From assembly GCA_036489315.1 (NCBI GenBank), contig DASXFZ010000047.1, forward strand, positions 62,001-126,000: a DNA stretch of 64,000 bases, read 5' to 3'. The position numbers and the translations under genes were made by a program. This DNA is from Candidatus Cybelea sp. (GTDB lineage: Bacteria > Vulcanimicrobiota > Vulcanimicrobiia > Vulcanimicrobiales > Vulcanimicrobiaceae). How positions within the stretch are numbered: the stretch's first letter is position 1; each line of letters starts with the position of its first letter. A model generated the notes under the pieces. It was not told the DNA's origin, did no database searches, and saw nothing but the letters and a program-made list of their open reading frames with translations. Positions 47,549 to 56,818 of this stretch are shown here, piece after piece.

Positions 47549-48297
47549 ACGCCGTCGTTCTCGCCGGCGGACCGCTCGACGACGTCGCGAGGCTGCAGCC
47601 CGGCGCGCCGAACAAGGCCTTCGTCGACATCTGCGGGACGACGCTGGTCGGGCGCGTCGTCGACGCCTTGCGCGCCAGTACGGCGATCGGACGTATCGCA
47701 GTCGTCACCCCGGTGAGCGAGTGGGGAAATCCGGATCTGCGCGCGGCCGACGACTTTCGCGCCGACGGAGTGCGCATTCGCGACAGCCTGCGCAACGGGC
47801 TCGAGGGCTTTGCTCCCGACCAAGCCGTGCTCGTCGCCACCTCCGATCTGCCGATTCTCAGCGTCGCGGCGGTCAACGATTTCGTCGACCGTTCGGCTGC
47901 CCTCGGCGCCGACGTCACCTACGGCTGCGTGGAAAAGCAGGTGCATCTGCAGCGCTATCCGAGCGTTCCGCACACCTGGGCGCGCATGCGCGACGGCACC
48001 TTCTGCGGAGCGGGGCTGGCGGCAATCAAGCCGCGCGCGCTGCCGCTGCTCGAACGCTTCATCGAAGATCTCGGCGCCGCACGCAAGCATCCGTTCAAGC
48101 TGGCGTCGCTCTTCGGTTGGGATATGCTGGCCCGCTTTGCGATCGGACGGCTCTCGATCGCGCAAGCCGAAGCGCGTGCCTCGCGCATTCTCGGTGCTCC
48201 GGTGCGCGCGCTCGTCTCGCCCTACCCCGAGACCGGCGTAAACGTCGACCGTGTCAGCGACGTCGCGCTCGCGCGTGAGTTGGTGCGCACGGGCTGA
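47545..48297 (+). CDS. Nucleotidyltransferase family protein (MobA/NTP-transferase fold)
   Basis: A 250-residue protein coupled to ispE by ATGA. It begins MNAVVLAGGPLDD and has KAFVDICGTTLVGRVVDAL, LVATSDLPILSVAAVNDFV (the metal-binding Asp), and VNVDRVSD near the end, all of the NTP-transferase fold used by MobA, IspD and sugar nucleotidyltransferases. The substrate is not clear. It is not IspD by motif, so an association with the MEP pathway rests on position only. Confidence 0.82.
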   Translation: MNAVVLAGGPLDDVARLQPGAPNKAFVDICGTTLVGRVVDALRASTAIGRIAVVTPVSEWGNPDLRAADDFRADGVRIRDSLRNGLEGFAPDQAVLVATSDLPILSVAAVNDFVDRSAALGADVTYGCVEKQVHLQRYPSVPHTWARMRDGTFCGAGLAAIKPRALPLLERFIEDLGAARKHPFKLASLFGWDMLARFAIGRLSIAQAEARASRILGAPVRALVSPYPETGVNVDRVSDVALARELVRTG

Positions 48298-48413
48298 ACT
48301 CGATTAAGGTCCCGTTATCGTTCTTACGACAACGTTAATACTGCAGACAAATCGGCGAGCAAAGCTAGAGGAATAGCTCGGTCGCGCACGCTAGAGGCTC
48401 GCCGGGAAACGCG

Positions 48414-49859
48414 ATGCTTCAAACCACGCCCGCACGCCGGCCGCTCTTCTTTATCGCAGTTGCGCTTCTGCTCGCAGGATGCAGGGGCCCAAATGCTGCG
48501 CCGGCAATTCCGGCGGCTAGCCTGAGCCGCTCCCCGGTGGCGCGGCATGCCGGCGGAATCGACAAGATCCAGCACGTCGTGATCGTAGTCCAAGAGAATC
48601 GCAGCTTCAATAATCTCTTCTACGGGTTTCCCGGCGCGAAGACCGTGACGTACGGATTAGATTCGAAGAATCAGAAAATTACTTTGAAGCCGGTCGGCTT
48701 GGCGACCTCGTGGGACATCGAGCACAGTTCCGGCGGCTATTACGCCGCCTGCAACGGCACCGGTAAGATCCCCGGTACGCACTGCCGGATGAACGGCTTC
48801 GATAAGGAGACGTGGACCTGTCCCAAAACCGGCAAGAATCGATGCCCGATCGAATATCCGCCTTACAGCTACGTGCCGCACGACGAATCCGCGCCCTACT
48901 TTTCGATGGCAAAGCAGTACGTGCTTGCCGATCAGATGTACGCTTCCAACTTCGATTCGAGCAGCTACGTTTCGCATCAGTACATTATCTCCGGACAAGC
49001 CGGTATGACGACCGACTATCCGGGCGTAAACTGGGGTTGCCCCGGCGGCAAAACCGACACGATCTGGACGCTCAAGGCGGACCCGCCGCGAGCCTACGAC
49101 AAAAAAGTGACGGACTGTTTTAACTACCGGACCGTCGGCGACGAGCTGGACGACGCCGGCGGCAGCTGGGCCTTCTACGCAACGCCGCTCGGCAAGGTCG
49201 GCCCGGGCGGCACGACCTGCGGAAGCGGCTTGAAAAGCAACAGCTACGTCCAGGGCGGAATTTGGAGCTCCTACCAAGCCGTTAAACACATCTGCTACGG
49301 CCCAGACTGGGATCGGGACGTCTTCTATCCGCCGCAGCAGTTCCTAACGGACGTGAGCAACGGGCAGCTGCGCGACGTCACGTGGATCACGCCATACTGC
49401 AAGAACTCCGATCACCCGGGATGCAGCTCCGATACGGGGCCTTCGTGGGTAACGTCGGTCGTCAACGCGGTCGGCACCTCGAAGTTCTGGAAATCGACCG
49501 TCATCTTCATCTTCTGGGACGACTACGGGGGGTTCTACGATCCCGAGGCGCCGACTTATAAAGATTACGATGGCTTGGGTATACGAATTCCCTTGCTTAT
49601 TATCTCGCCGTACGCAAAGAAGGGCTGGGTTTCGCACGTTCATTACGAGCACGGCAGCATTCTTAAGTTCATCGAAGACCGCTTCCACCTCGCACCGCTC
49701 GCCGAGAGCGATAAGCGTGCGGCGTCGCTGACAAAACCGGGCTTAGACTGCTTCGACTTCTCGAAGCCGCCGCGCGAGTTCGTACCGATTCAATCGAAGT
49801 ACGATACGAACTTCTTCGTACATCAGACGCCCGACTACCGGCCGCCCGACACGGACTAG
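48414..49859 (+). CDS. Lipoprotein of the phosphoesterase family, paralogue 3
   Basis: A 481-residue lipoprotein (lipobox LLAGC) with the same motifs as the proteins at 3705 and 12163 but more diverged: QHVVIVVQENRSFNNLFYGFPG, SSSYVSHQYIISGQ, WDDYGGFYDPEAP, and GIRIPLLIISPYAKKGWVSHVHYEHGSILKF. It carries additional cysteine-containing inserts (TCGSGLKSN, YCKNSDHPGCSS). Probably exported phosphatase or phospholipase C. It is a single gene; 116 bases precede it, with a possible TTAATACT -10-like sequence near 48334 that I cannot confirm. Confidence 0.9.
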   Translation: MLQTTPARRPLFFIAVALLLAGCRGPNAAPAIPAASLSRSPVARHAGGIDKIQHVVIVVQENRSFNNLFYGFPGAKTVTYGLDSKNQKITLKPVGLATSWDIEHSSGGYYAACNGTGKIPGTHCRMNGFDKETWTCPKTGKNRCPIEYPPYSYVPHDESAPYFSMAKQYVLADQMYASNFDSSSYVSHQYIISGQAGMTTDYPGVNWGCPGGKTDTIWTLKADPPRAYDKKVTDCFNYRTVGDELDDAGGSWAFYATPLGKVGPGGTTCGSGLKSNSYVQGGIWSSYQAVKHICYGPDWDRDVFYPPQQFLTDVSNGQLRDVTWITPYCKNSDHPGCSSDTGPSWVTSVVNAVGTSKFWKSTVIFIFWDDYGGFYDPEAPTYKDYDGLGIRIPLLIISPYAKKGWVSHVHYEHGSILKFIEDRFHLAPLAESDKRAASLTKPGLDCFDFSKPPREFVPIQSKYDTNFFVHQTPDYRPPDTD

Positions 49860-49878
49860 TCCCTCTGCCGCAGCCCGC

Positions 49879-50445
49879 CTAGATCGGCGTTCGCCAGCGC
49901 TTAAAGAGCTCGTTGGCGATGCCGAACTGGTCGAGCGCCTTGCCGACGGTGTGGGCGATGATATCGTCCACGCTCTGCGGATTGGCATACATCGCCGGAA
50001 TCGGCGGGAGGATCACGGCGCCGATCTCCGCCAGCTGGGCGAGCGTGCGGAGGTGCCCGAGGTGCAGCGGCGTCTCGCGAATCACCAGCACCAGCCTGCG
50101 TTTTTCTTTTAAACAGACGTCCGCAGCGCGGACGAGCAGGTTAGCGTTCATCGAATAGGCGATCGCGCTCGCGCTCTTCATCGAGCACGGGATCACGAGC
50201 ATGCCGTCGGTGAGGAACGAACCGCTCGAGATTGCGGCGGCGAGGTCGTCGTCGCGGTGCACGACGTCGGCAAGGGCGTCGAAGTCTTCGCCGTTCATCT
50301 CGGTTTCGAGTTCGATCGTTCGGCGAGCCGCGGCGGTCAGCACGAGGTGCGTCTCGATGCCGCCGATCGAACGCAGCGCCTGCAGCACCATGTAGCCATA
50401 AAGACTGCCGCTCGCTCCGCTGATGCCGACAATGATCCGCCGCAT
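49879..50445 (-). CDS. ubiX: UbiX-family flavin prenyltransferase
   Basis: A 188-residue protein making prenylated FMN for UbiD-type decarboxylases. IIVGISGASGSLYGYMVLQAL at the N-terminus, IPCSMKSASAIAYSMNANLLVRAADVCLKEKRRLVLVIRETPLHLGHLRTL and PPIPAMYANPQSVDDII are the family blocks. No ubiD gene lies in the window. It is divergent from the nuclease gene at 50505 across 59 bases. Confidence 0.95.
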   Translation of the reverse strand: MRRIIVGISGASGSLYGYMVLQALRSIGGIETHLVLTAAARRTIELETEMNGEDFDALADVVHRDDDLAAAISSGSFLTDGMLVIPCSMKSASAIAYSMNANLLVRAADVCLKEKRRLVLVIRETPLHLGHLRTLAQLAEIGAVILPPIPAMYANPQSVDDIIAHTVGKALDQFGIANELFKRWRTPI

Positions 50446-50504
50446 CGGAAGGCCGTTATACGTCGCATGCAGGGGCGCCTGGTGGGAACTGTAACTTCAG
50501 CAAA

Positions 50505-51773
50505 GTGTTCATTGACGATGCCGAGCGCTGGCATCGGACCGGCGAAGAGGCACTCCTCCTGCGGATGATTCGCTCGACGTGCTCGGGCGTGCCGCACGAT
50601 ATCGGCGCCGCCTACGCGACGCTGGCCTCACGGACGGGAAACCTGCTCGACGCGATCGACCGCGGTGCCCTCGCACTGCCCGCACCCGAACGGGACGGTG
50701 TCCTGCGTTTTGCGTCGCGCGCGCGGCGGGTCCGCGCGCTGCCCGACGATCTGGACTCTGCGACGTTACGAACGGCGGTCGCCGAGGCGTTTGAGATGCG
50801 CGCTTCGCAAACACCCTTCGACAAGCCCTTCGACACGGCTGCGGGTGACACAGATGGCGGAGCTCAGGGTGACACTGATAGGGAGTTTGAGCTAGCCGAG
50901 GCGGTTGTGCCGGAACCAGCTTGCGGCGTTGCGGGGTGGCAGAAGCACTTCAGCGCCTCGGCACTCAACGCGTACGCGGAGTGCGCGCGCAAGTGGTTTT
51001 ATCGCTACGCGTGCGCGGCTGTCGAAGATGAAGGTTCATCTGCTTCCGCCTACGGCACCGCCTTTCACCTCGCGCTCGAAGATTTTCACGGCGAGTTTGC
51101 GCGCCCGCGCGCCACGGAACGCTCGGCGATGCGCCGGCGAATGCGCGACTACGTTGCGTGGGCGTTCGAGCGCAACCGCACCGATTTCGGAACGCGCGTC
51201 GAGTTCGAGCTTGCGGTCCGCCGGGCGCAGCGAACGGCGCTGCGGTACATCGAGTGGCTGCTGGCCGAGGAGGCGCAGGCACCCTTCGAGGTGCTCGGGC
51301 GTGAGGTTCCGGCGAGTCTCGAGCTCGAGGGGCGGCCCTTCGTCGGGTTCATCGATCGCTTGGATCGCGACGATCGCTCCGGCGCCATCGGCGTCGTCGA
51401 TTACAAGACGGGCAGCATCGCTACGAGCCCCGCGGAGTACGCGGAAAAGGTGCGCCGCTTCGAGGATTTTCAGCTTCCTTTCTACTATTGGGCGCGCACG
51501 GCCGCGGGCGACCGCGTCGCCAAGCTGATGCTGATCCCGCTCAAAGACGCGCTCCTGGACGTCAAACCGATCGTCGTGGAGGTCGGCAAGACGATCCGTC
51601 TCGACGAACTCGAGCGCTCGAAGGCAAAGATGATCGAACTGAGCGGCCACCTCTCGTCGGGAAAGGTCGCTCACTTCAACACCGCGCCGACCCCGTCGCC
51701 GTGCACCTTCTGCTGCTACGCAACGGCGTGTACGAAAAAGCCGTTTCCTGAAGCCGCGCGTTTCGGAAGTTGA
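50505..51773 (+). CDS. AddB-like [4Fe-4S] PD-(D/E)XK nuclease
   Basis: A 422-residue RecB-family nuclease starting at GTG. The nuclease core has GTAFHLALEDF (motif I His), FIDRLDRD, the DYKTG motif in GVVDYKTG, and QLPFYYWA. Four cysteines, C160 in YAECARKWFYRY and three in CTFCCYATAC (C-x2-C-x5-C), match the iron-sulfur staple of AddB/Cas4 nucleases. The N-terminal about 100 residues resemble the tail of an AddB subunit; the usual helicase-like remainder is missing. Residues about 104-124 are translated from interspersed repeats. The stop overlaps the next gene (TTGA), so nuclease and helicase form one operon. Confidence 0.88.
   Translation: MFIDDAERWHRTGEEALLLRMIRSTCSGVPHDIGAAYATLASRTGNLLDAIDRGALALPAPERDGVLRFASRARRVRALPDDLDSATLRTAVAEAFEMRASQTPFDKPFDTAAGDTDGGAQGDTDREFELAEAVVPEPACGVAGWQKHFSASALNAYAECARKWFYRYACAAVEDEGSSASAYGTAFHLALEDFHGEFARPRATERSAMRRRMRDYVAWAFERNRTDFGTRVEFELAVRRAQRTALRYIEWLLAEEAQAPFEVLGREVPASLELEGRPFVGFIDRLDRDDRSGAIGVVDYKTGSIATSPAEYAEKVRRFEDFQLPFYYWARTAAGDRVAKLMLIPLKDALLDVKPIVVEVGKTIRLDELERSKAKMIELSGHLSSGKVAHFNTAPTPSPCTFCCYATACTKKPFPEAARFGS
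50814..50874. repeat. Interspersed repeat, composite copy inside the nuclease gene
   Basis: Two left halves, CCCTTCGACAAG and CCCTTCGACACGG, then GGGTGACA, a spacer and a right half GCTCAGGGTGACA. It stays in frame (61 bases with adjoining bases) and encodes a Gly/Asp-rich linker between the N-terminal region and the nuclease domain. Confidence 0.75.
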
Positions 51774-53839
51774 TCGCGCTCGACCTAACGCAAGAGCAGC
51801 GCGCCGCCGTCGAAGGGCCGCTCGACGCCTGTTTCGCGATCGTAGGCGCCGCGGGTACCGGCAAAAGCACTGCGCTCGCGCAGCGGCGCGAGCGCGTGCG
51901 TGCGCTTCACCCCGGCGCGCAGCCGCTGATAGTTTCCGCGCCGCGCGCGCTGGGCGAGTATGCGGCCGAGCTGCTGCGCGCGAGCGGTCGCGAGATCGCA
52001 CTCGTCGACGACGTCGAAGCGGAGCTGCTCTTCACGCAGGCCTGCGAGCCGCTCTTCGAGCTCCAGTGGGAAGAGTTTGCGGCCGATCGGCTCGATCCCG
52101 AGGTTCCGGGGCTGCGTTCGCCGTCGCGCTTCCTGCGCTCGGCCTTTCGCTTGATTCGGCGGCTCGGCGACGCCGACACCAGCCCGGCTTCGTTCCTGGC
52201 CGCCGCGCTCACCGGGGCGACCGAGTTTTACGCAAATCCACCGAACTTCGCCGATCCCTCGCTGCTGATCGCGACCAAGAACACCTACCACGATTCGCTC
52301 GACGTGGCAGCGGCAGAGCTCGCGCGCCAGTATCGCCGCGAGATCGATCTCGCTAAAATTCTCGCCCGTCTCTACGAAGACTACCAGCGTCTGGTTGCAG
52401 CCTCCGGACGGATGACGGGGCGCGACGCCGTTGCCGCGGCGGCCGCGATGCTGCGTGAAGACGCAGCGTTGGCCCAGCGGCTGCGAGAACGCTGCCGGTT
52501 CGCCTTCGTCGACGACGCGCAGGAGCTCACCGAAGCCGATCTGGCGCTCTTGCGCGCGATCTTCGGGGAAAGGCTGGCCGGGGTAACGCTCTGCGGCGAC
52601 CCGGCCCCCTCGGTATCGACGGTGCGCCGCACGCAGCCGCAAGCAGTCTTCGCGCTCGGCGCTTCGCGCGTGAAGCTGCAGGAACTGAGGCGTTCTCCGC
52701 GCGTCGAGCTGCACCGTCCGCCGTCCGCCGGCGAGGAGGCTTCCTTCATCGCCGATCGTGTCGCGGCGTGGATCGGAGAGGGCGTCAGCCCCGAGCGGAT
52801 CGCGGTGATCTTTCGTTCCGTGCGCACCGTCGAGCAGTACGAAGCCGCGCTGCTCGATCGCAACATTCCGGTGCTGATCTCAGGCGACGTCAACCTCTTT
52901 ACCGACCGGCGCGCGCTCGACGCGCTCGCGCCGCTGTGGAACGTCCACGATCCGTTTCGCCATGAGTGGCTGCTGCGGACGCTCGAAGGGCCGGCGCTGG
53001 GTCTTTGCGATGCGTCGCTGCAGCTTCTTTGCGCGGAGCCCAGCGATCCGCAGCGTCCGCTCTTTGCCTTCGACGACGAGCCCGCTCCCACGACGCGCAC
53101 GAGCCGCTGGAACCCCAAGCGCGATCTGCGCTTGGGGTGGAACGTTATTCGTGGCGAACAGGACGCGGCGCTCTCCGAGGACGCGCTGACTCGCGTCCAG
53201 CGTTTTCGCCGGCTGCGCGAAGGCTGGCTCGAAATCATGGAATCGCAACACTTCGAAGTGTTCGCGCGCGCCGTCTGGCGCGACGCGCTCGCGCGCGAGG
53301 GCGATCCGGGATCGGCGCGGGCTCGAAGCCAAGCGATGCTGCTGCAGCGCCTCCTCGAGCGACTGCGTGAGTTTACCGCGGAGCATCCCGAGGCACGCGT
53401 AGCCGAGATCCTGGCCTACGCGCAGCAGCGAATGGAAAGCGACCTCGAGAGCTGCGAAGCCGCCGATCCGCGCGGAGCGGGGCGAGGCTTCGTGCAGATG
53501 CTCAGCGTCGAAGCGGCGCAAGGTCTGGAATTCGACCACGTCGTGGTGGGCAACGTTCGTCCCGGCTCGTTTCCGCTCTGGTATGCTCCGGAAGCCTTTC
53601 TCTTCAGTCCGCGGCTTGGCATGATTCCTAAAGAGAACGCGGGTGAGGCTCAGGCATCGCGGACCGCTAAGTTCACTTACTACATGTTTCGCACGAAGGC
53701 CGTGCAGCGATACAACGAACGGGAGCGCCGGGCGCTGCACTACGCGATGCGCCGCGCGCGCCAGAGCGCACTGGTCACCGCGTGGGGTACGCCGACGCGC
53801 GGGATCACCGCGCCCGAGCTGCTCGAAGAGCTGCGCTGA
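51770..53839 (+). CDS. UvrD/Rep-like superfamily 1 helicase
   Basis: A 689-residue SF1A helicase. Q-motif LTQEQRAAV, Walker A IVGAAGTGKSTALAQ, motif II FAFVDDAQELTEADLALL (DDAQ in place of DExQ), and the C-terminal VQMLSVEAAQGLEFDHVVVGNVRPGSFP (motif V) and RALHYAMRRARQSALVTAWG (motif VI). It is shorter than AddA (about 1200) and has no nuclease domain. Starts at TTG overlapping the nuclease stop. The pair probably acts together in double-strand end processing, as AddAB or AdnAB do; that is inference. Confidence 0.88.
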   Translation: MIALDLTQEQRAAVEGPLDACFAIVGAAGTGKSTALAQRRERVRALHPGAQPLIVSAPRALGEYAAELLRASGREIALVDDVEAELLFTQACEPLFELQWEEFAADRLDPEVPGLRSPSRFLRSAFRLIRRLGDADTSPASFLAAALTGATEFYANPPNFADPSLLIATKNTYHDSLDVAAAELARQYRREIDLAKILARLYEDYQRLVAASGRMTGRDAVAAAAAMLREDAALAQRLRERCRFAFVDDAQELTEADLALLRAIFGERLAGVTLCGDPAPSVSTVRRTQPQAVFALGASRVKLQELRRSPRVELHRPPSAGEEASFIADRVAAWIGEGVSPERIAVIFRSVRTVEQYEAALLDRNIPVLISGDVNLFTDRRALDALAPLWNVHDPFRHEWLLRTLEGPALGLCDASLQLLCAEPSDPQRPLFAFDDEPAPTTRTSRWNPKRDLRLGWNVIRGEQDAALSEDALTRVQRFRRLREGWLEIMESQHFEVFARAVWRDALAREGDPGSARARSQAMLLQRLLERLREFTAEHPEARVAEILAYAQQRMESDLESCEAADPRGAGRGFVQMLSVEAAQGLEFDHVVVGNVRPGSFPLWYAPEAFLFSPRLGMIPKENAGEAQASRTAKFTYYMFRTKAVQRYNERERRALHYAMRRARQSALVTAWGTPTRGITAPELLEELR

Positions 53840-53843
53840 CGGC

Positions 53844-54803
53844 GTGCGTCTCAAAGAGATTTCGCCCGAGCACTACGCGCGCGACGTCCTGCCGCTGACC
53901 TTTCCGCTCTGGGCCGGACGGCGCGACTTCGAGCTCTACGTCGACCAAACGCTCGAGATCGCGCGCGGTGCGTATGGGCGTCGCCACTATCGCACGCTCG
54001 GACTCTACGATGGTAAGACGCTGCTCGCGTCGTTCAAGCGCTACGAGCGCGAGCTGCACGACGGCGACCGGCGCCTGCGCGCAATCGGCTTCGGTGCCGT
54101 CTATACGCCCGAACAGTTTCGCGGGCGTGGCTACGCCAGCGTGATGATGGCGGCCGAGCTGGACCGCGCGCGTGACGCGGGCTACGATCTAGCCTACCTT
54201 TTTTCGGATATTCGCCCGGAGTTCTACGCGACGTTCGGGTTCCGCGCGCTGCCGTCGCGCGAATGGACGCTGCGCGCGGACTTGCTGCCGGTTCGACGCA
54301 TCCACCCGGCGCCGTTGCGCGGCGACGATTGGAGCGGCGTGCGCCGCGTCTTCGCGGCCTGCGAGGCCGGGCGGCCGGCGGGCTTCACGCGCGGTCAGAG
54401 CGCGTGGGGCTGGATTGGGATGCGGATGCGTCATGGCTCGGAGCTTGCCGCCGGCCAGGCGTTCAATCTCGTGCTGCGGCGGCCGCGGGGCGTGCGCGCC
54501 TACGTGCTTGGCGCGCGCGCACCCGAGAAAGACGCGTATATTCTGGAGGAATACGGTTTCGCCGACGAGGCCTCCGCCGCGCTGATCCCCTCCCTGCTGC
54601 GCGCGGCTGCGGGCGATCTGCAGAGGATTACCGGCTGGCTGCCGCCCGGCGACTTTCGCGACCTGCTGCCGAGCGGTGCCCCGCGCAAGCGAACGCGCTC
54701 GATCTTCATGATCGCGCCGCTTCGGCAAGAGGGCCGCGAGCTGCTCGAGCGCGCGCTGGCGCGCAGAGGCGCGGAGTTCTGCTGGGCAACCGATCACATC
54801 TGA
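53844..54803 (+). CDS. GNAT-family N-acetyltransferase
   Basis: A 319-residue protein, GTG start 4 bases after the helicase stop. The GNAT acetyl-CoA motif is in GAVYTPEQFRGRGYASVMMAAELDRARDAGYDLAYLFSD, followed by PEFYATFGF. The second half (about 180-319) is a less conserved domain, so this may be of the two-domain Eis/SCP2-like type. Acceptor unknown. The same operon position suggests co-expression with the helicase/nuclease pair. Confidence 0.85.
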   Translation: MRLKEISPEHYARDVLPLTFPLWAGRRDFELYVDQTLEIARGAYGRRHYRTLGLYDGKTLLASFKRYERELHDGDRRLRAIGFGAVYTPEQFRGRGYASVMMAAELDRARDAGYDLAYLFSDIRPEFYATFGFRALPSREWTLRADLLPVRRIHPAPLRGDDWSGVRRVFAACEAGRPAGFTRGQSAWGWIGMRMRHGSELAAGQAFNLVLRRPRGVRAYVLGARAPEKDAYILEEYGFADEASAALIPSLLRAAAGDLQRITGWLPPGDFRDLLPSGAPRKRTRSIFMIAPLRQEGRELLERALARRGAEFCWATDHI

Positions 54804-54920
54804 GCACAACGGCGACCCTTAAGCGAGCAGCTTCTGAAGTTCGTTCCGCTCCAAGCGCCGAAGGACGCGGGGTTCTTTTCACGCGAACCTATGGCCGACC
54901 AACGTAATGGAGGCAAAGAG

Positions 54921-55085
54921 ATGGACGAGGACATTTCACCCGATGTAATTCCCGAGTCGCAGCGCCCGAGCGACCCCGCCGAGGCGGTACGCCGCGAACG
55001 GGAAAAATACGGAGAGGGAAGCATCAACCCCAATCGAGACGACCAGTGGGACGAACACCACGGTCAACCGGAGGATATCGTGTAG
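54921..55085 (+). CDS. Small acidic protein of unknown function
   Basis: A 54-residue, strongly acidic and polar protein without hydrophobic segments (DEDISPDVIPESQRPSDPAEA, REREKYGEGSINPNRDDQ), likely disordered. The ATG at 54921 is chosen because GGAGG lies 7 bases upstream; a 10-residue longer reading from 54891 has no such site. It ends 1 base before the DUF885 gene. Confidence 0.62.
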   Translation: MDEDISPDVIPESQRPSDPAEAVRREREKYGEGSINPNRDDQWDEHHGQPEDIV

Positions 55086-55086
55086 T

Positions 55087-56805
55087 TTGCGCATCATCAC
55101 GGCCACGCTTATCGCCCTGCTGATCGGCGCAGCCCCCACGGCGCAGAGCGCGGGCAACGCCGACGCCCAATACGAATCGCTCGCCAAAGCGTATTATGAC
55201 GGTTCGTTCCGCCTGAGCCCGATCGACGCCACCGCCGTCGGCGTTCACGATTACGATGATCAGATCGGCGATTTCTCCGCCGCGGGCATCGGCACGCAGC
55301 TCGAGAACGATCGCACCTACCTCGGCAAGCTCGCAACGATCGACCGCGCCACGCTTTCGCCCAGCGTCGCCGTCGACGCGACGCTGCTCGAGTACACGCT
55401 GCGCGACGACCTTCTCCTCAACGAGACGCTCGCGCAGTGGCGACACAATCCCGATGTCTATACGCAATCCGCCAGCGCCGCCGTCTTTACGGTAATGAGC
55501 AAGGATTACGCGCCGCTGGAAAAACGCCTCGGGTTTGCCGTTGCGCGAGAACGGTTGATTCCGGCGATGCTCAAAGACGGCGAGAAGAACGTTACGACCG
55601 TCGACGCGATCACCCAGCAGATTGCCGCCGAAGACGCGCAGGGCTCCGTCGATTTCTTCAAGACCTCGGTGCCGCAGGCGTTCGCCGAAGTCCACGACGC
55701 GACTCTGCAGTCCGAGCTGAAACGGGCTAACGCCGCCGCCGCAACCGCGATGGCGGCCTACGCGCGCTGGATCAAGACGATCAAGCCCAGCGGCACCTTT
55801 GCGATCGGCGCCGACGCGTATCGCAAGCGCTTGCTCTATGAAGACGCCGTCTCGATGCCGCTCGATCGGTACCTCTCCGTCGGCCGGCACGCACTCGAAC
55901 AGACCCGGGCGCAGTTCGTTGCGACGGCGCGCAAGATCAACCCGCACGCCACGCCGCTGCAGGTCTATCTCTCGATTACGAAGGTTCACCCGGCGCCCGG
56001 CGCGTTGCTTTCCACCGCGCAGAACGATCTCCTAAAACTTCGCGCCTTCATCGAGGCCAAGCAGATCGTCACGCTGCCGGCCAACGCAAACATCAAGGTA
56101 ATCGAGACGCCGCCGTTCGAGCGCGCGACGACCAGCGCGGCTGAAGATTCGCCGGGACCGCTCGAGACCGTCGCCACGCAGGCCTACTATTACGTGACGC
56201 CGGTCGACCCAACGTGGTCGGCGAAACAGAAAGAAGAGTTTCTCGCGCAGTTCAACGACTTCGAGTTTCCGATCATCTCGGCCCACGAAGTCTATCCGGG
56301 CCATTTCACCAACTTCTCTATCGACCGCGGCCTCGACCTCAGCCTCACCCGCAAGCTCTCGGTGAGCTCGGAGTTTGCCGAAGGCTGGGCGCATTACAGC
56401 GAACAGATGATGGTCGACCGGGGTTGGGGCAACGGCGATCCTCGCGTGCGGCTCGCGCAGCTCGACGAAGCGCTCCTGCGGGAATGCCGCTACGTCGTGG
56501 GCGTCAAACTGCACACGGCTGCGATGAGCCTCACGCAGGCCGAGCAGCTCTTTACCGATCGCTGCTTCCAGACGCACCAGGTTGCCGTCGAAGAGTCCTT
56601 ACGCGGTACGCAGGATCCGATGTACGGCTACTACACGCTCGGAAAACTCATGATCCTCAAGCTGCGAAGCGACTACAAAAAGAAGCTCGGCAGCGCCTAT
56701 ACGCTGGAGAAGTTCCACGACGAGCTGCTCTCGCGCGGAGATCCGCCGCTGCCGCTGCTGCGCCCCTTCATCTTGGGCGACAGCGACGACGGAAAGGCCC
56801 TTTAG
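55087..56805 (+). CDS. DUF885-family exported metallopeptidase-like protein
   Basis: A 572-residue protein with a signal peptide (IITATLIALLIGAAPTAQSA). The DUF885 hallmark HEVYPGH is in FPIISAHEVYPGHFTNF, followed downstream by SSEFAEGWAHYSEQMMVD, which supplies the third Glu ligand and a second His; these fit a zinc-dependent M3-like active site. YYVTPVDPTWS precedes it. Family members are extracytoplasmic peptidases of unclear substrate. TTG start, 1 base after the small acidic gene; no strong ribosome-binding site, so coupling is likely. Confidence 0.9.
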   Translation: MRIITATLIALLIGAAPTAQSAGNADAQYESLAKAYYDGSFRLSPIDATAVGVHDYDDQIGDFSAAGIGTQLENDRTYLGKLATIDRATLSPSVAVDATLLEYTLRDDLLLNETLAQWRHNPDVYTQSASAAVFTVMSKDYAPLEKRLGFAVARERLIPAMLKDGEKNVTTVDAITQQIAAEDAQGSVDFFKTSVPQAFAEVHDATLQSELKRANAAAATAMAAYARWIKTIKPSGTFAIGADAYRKRLLYEDAVSMPLDRYLSVGRHALEQTRAQFVATARKINPHATPLQVYLSITKVHPAPGALLSTAQNDLLKLRAFIEAKQIVTLPANANIKVIETPPFERATTSAAEDSPGPLETVATQAYYYVTPVDPTWSAKQKEEFLAQFNDFEFPIISAHEVYPGHFTNFSIDRGLDLSLTRKLSVSSEFAEGWAHYSEQMMVDRGWGNGDPRVRLAQLDEALLRECRYVVGVKLHTAAMSLTQAEQLFTDRCFQTHQVAVEESLRGTQDPMYGYYTLGKLMILKLRSDYKKKLGSAYTLEKFHDELLSRGDPPLPLLRPFILGDSDDGKAL

Positions 56806-56818
56806 GAGAAAGCGAATA

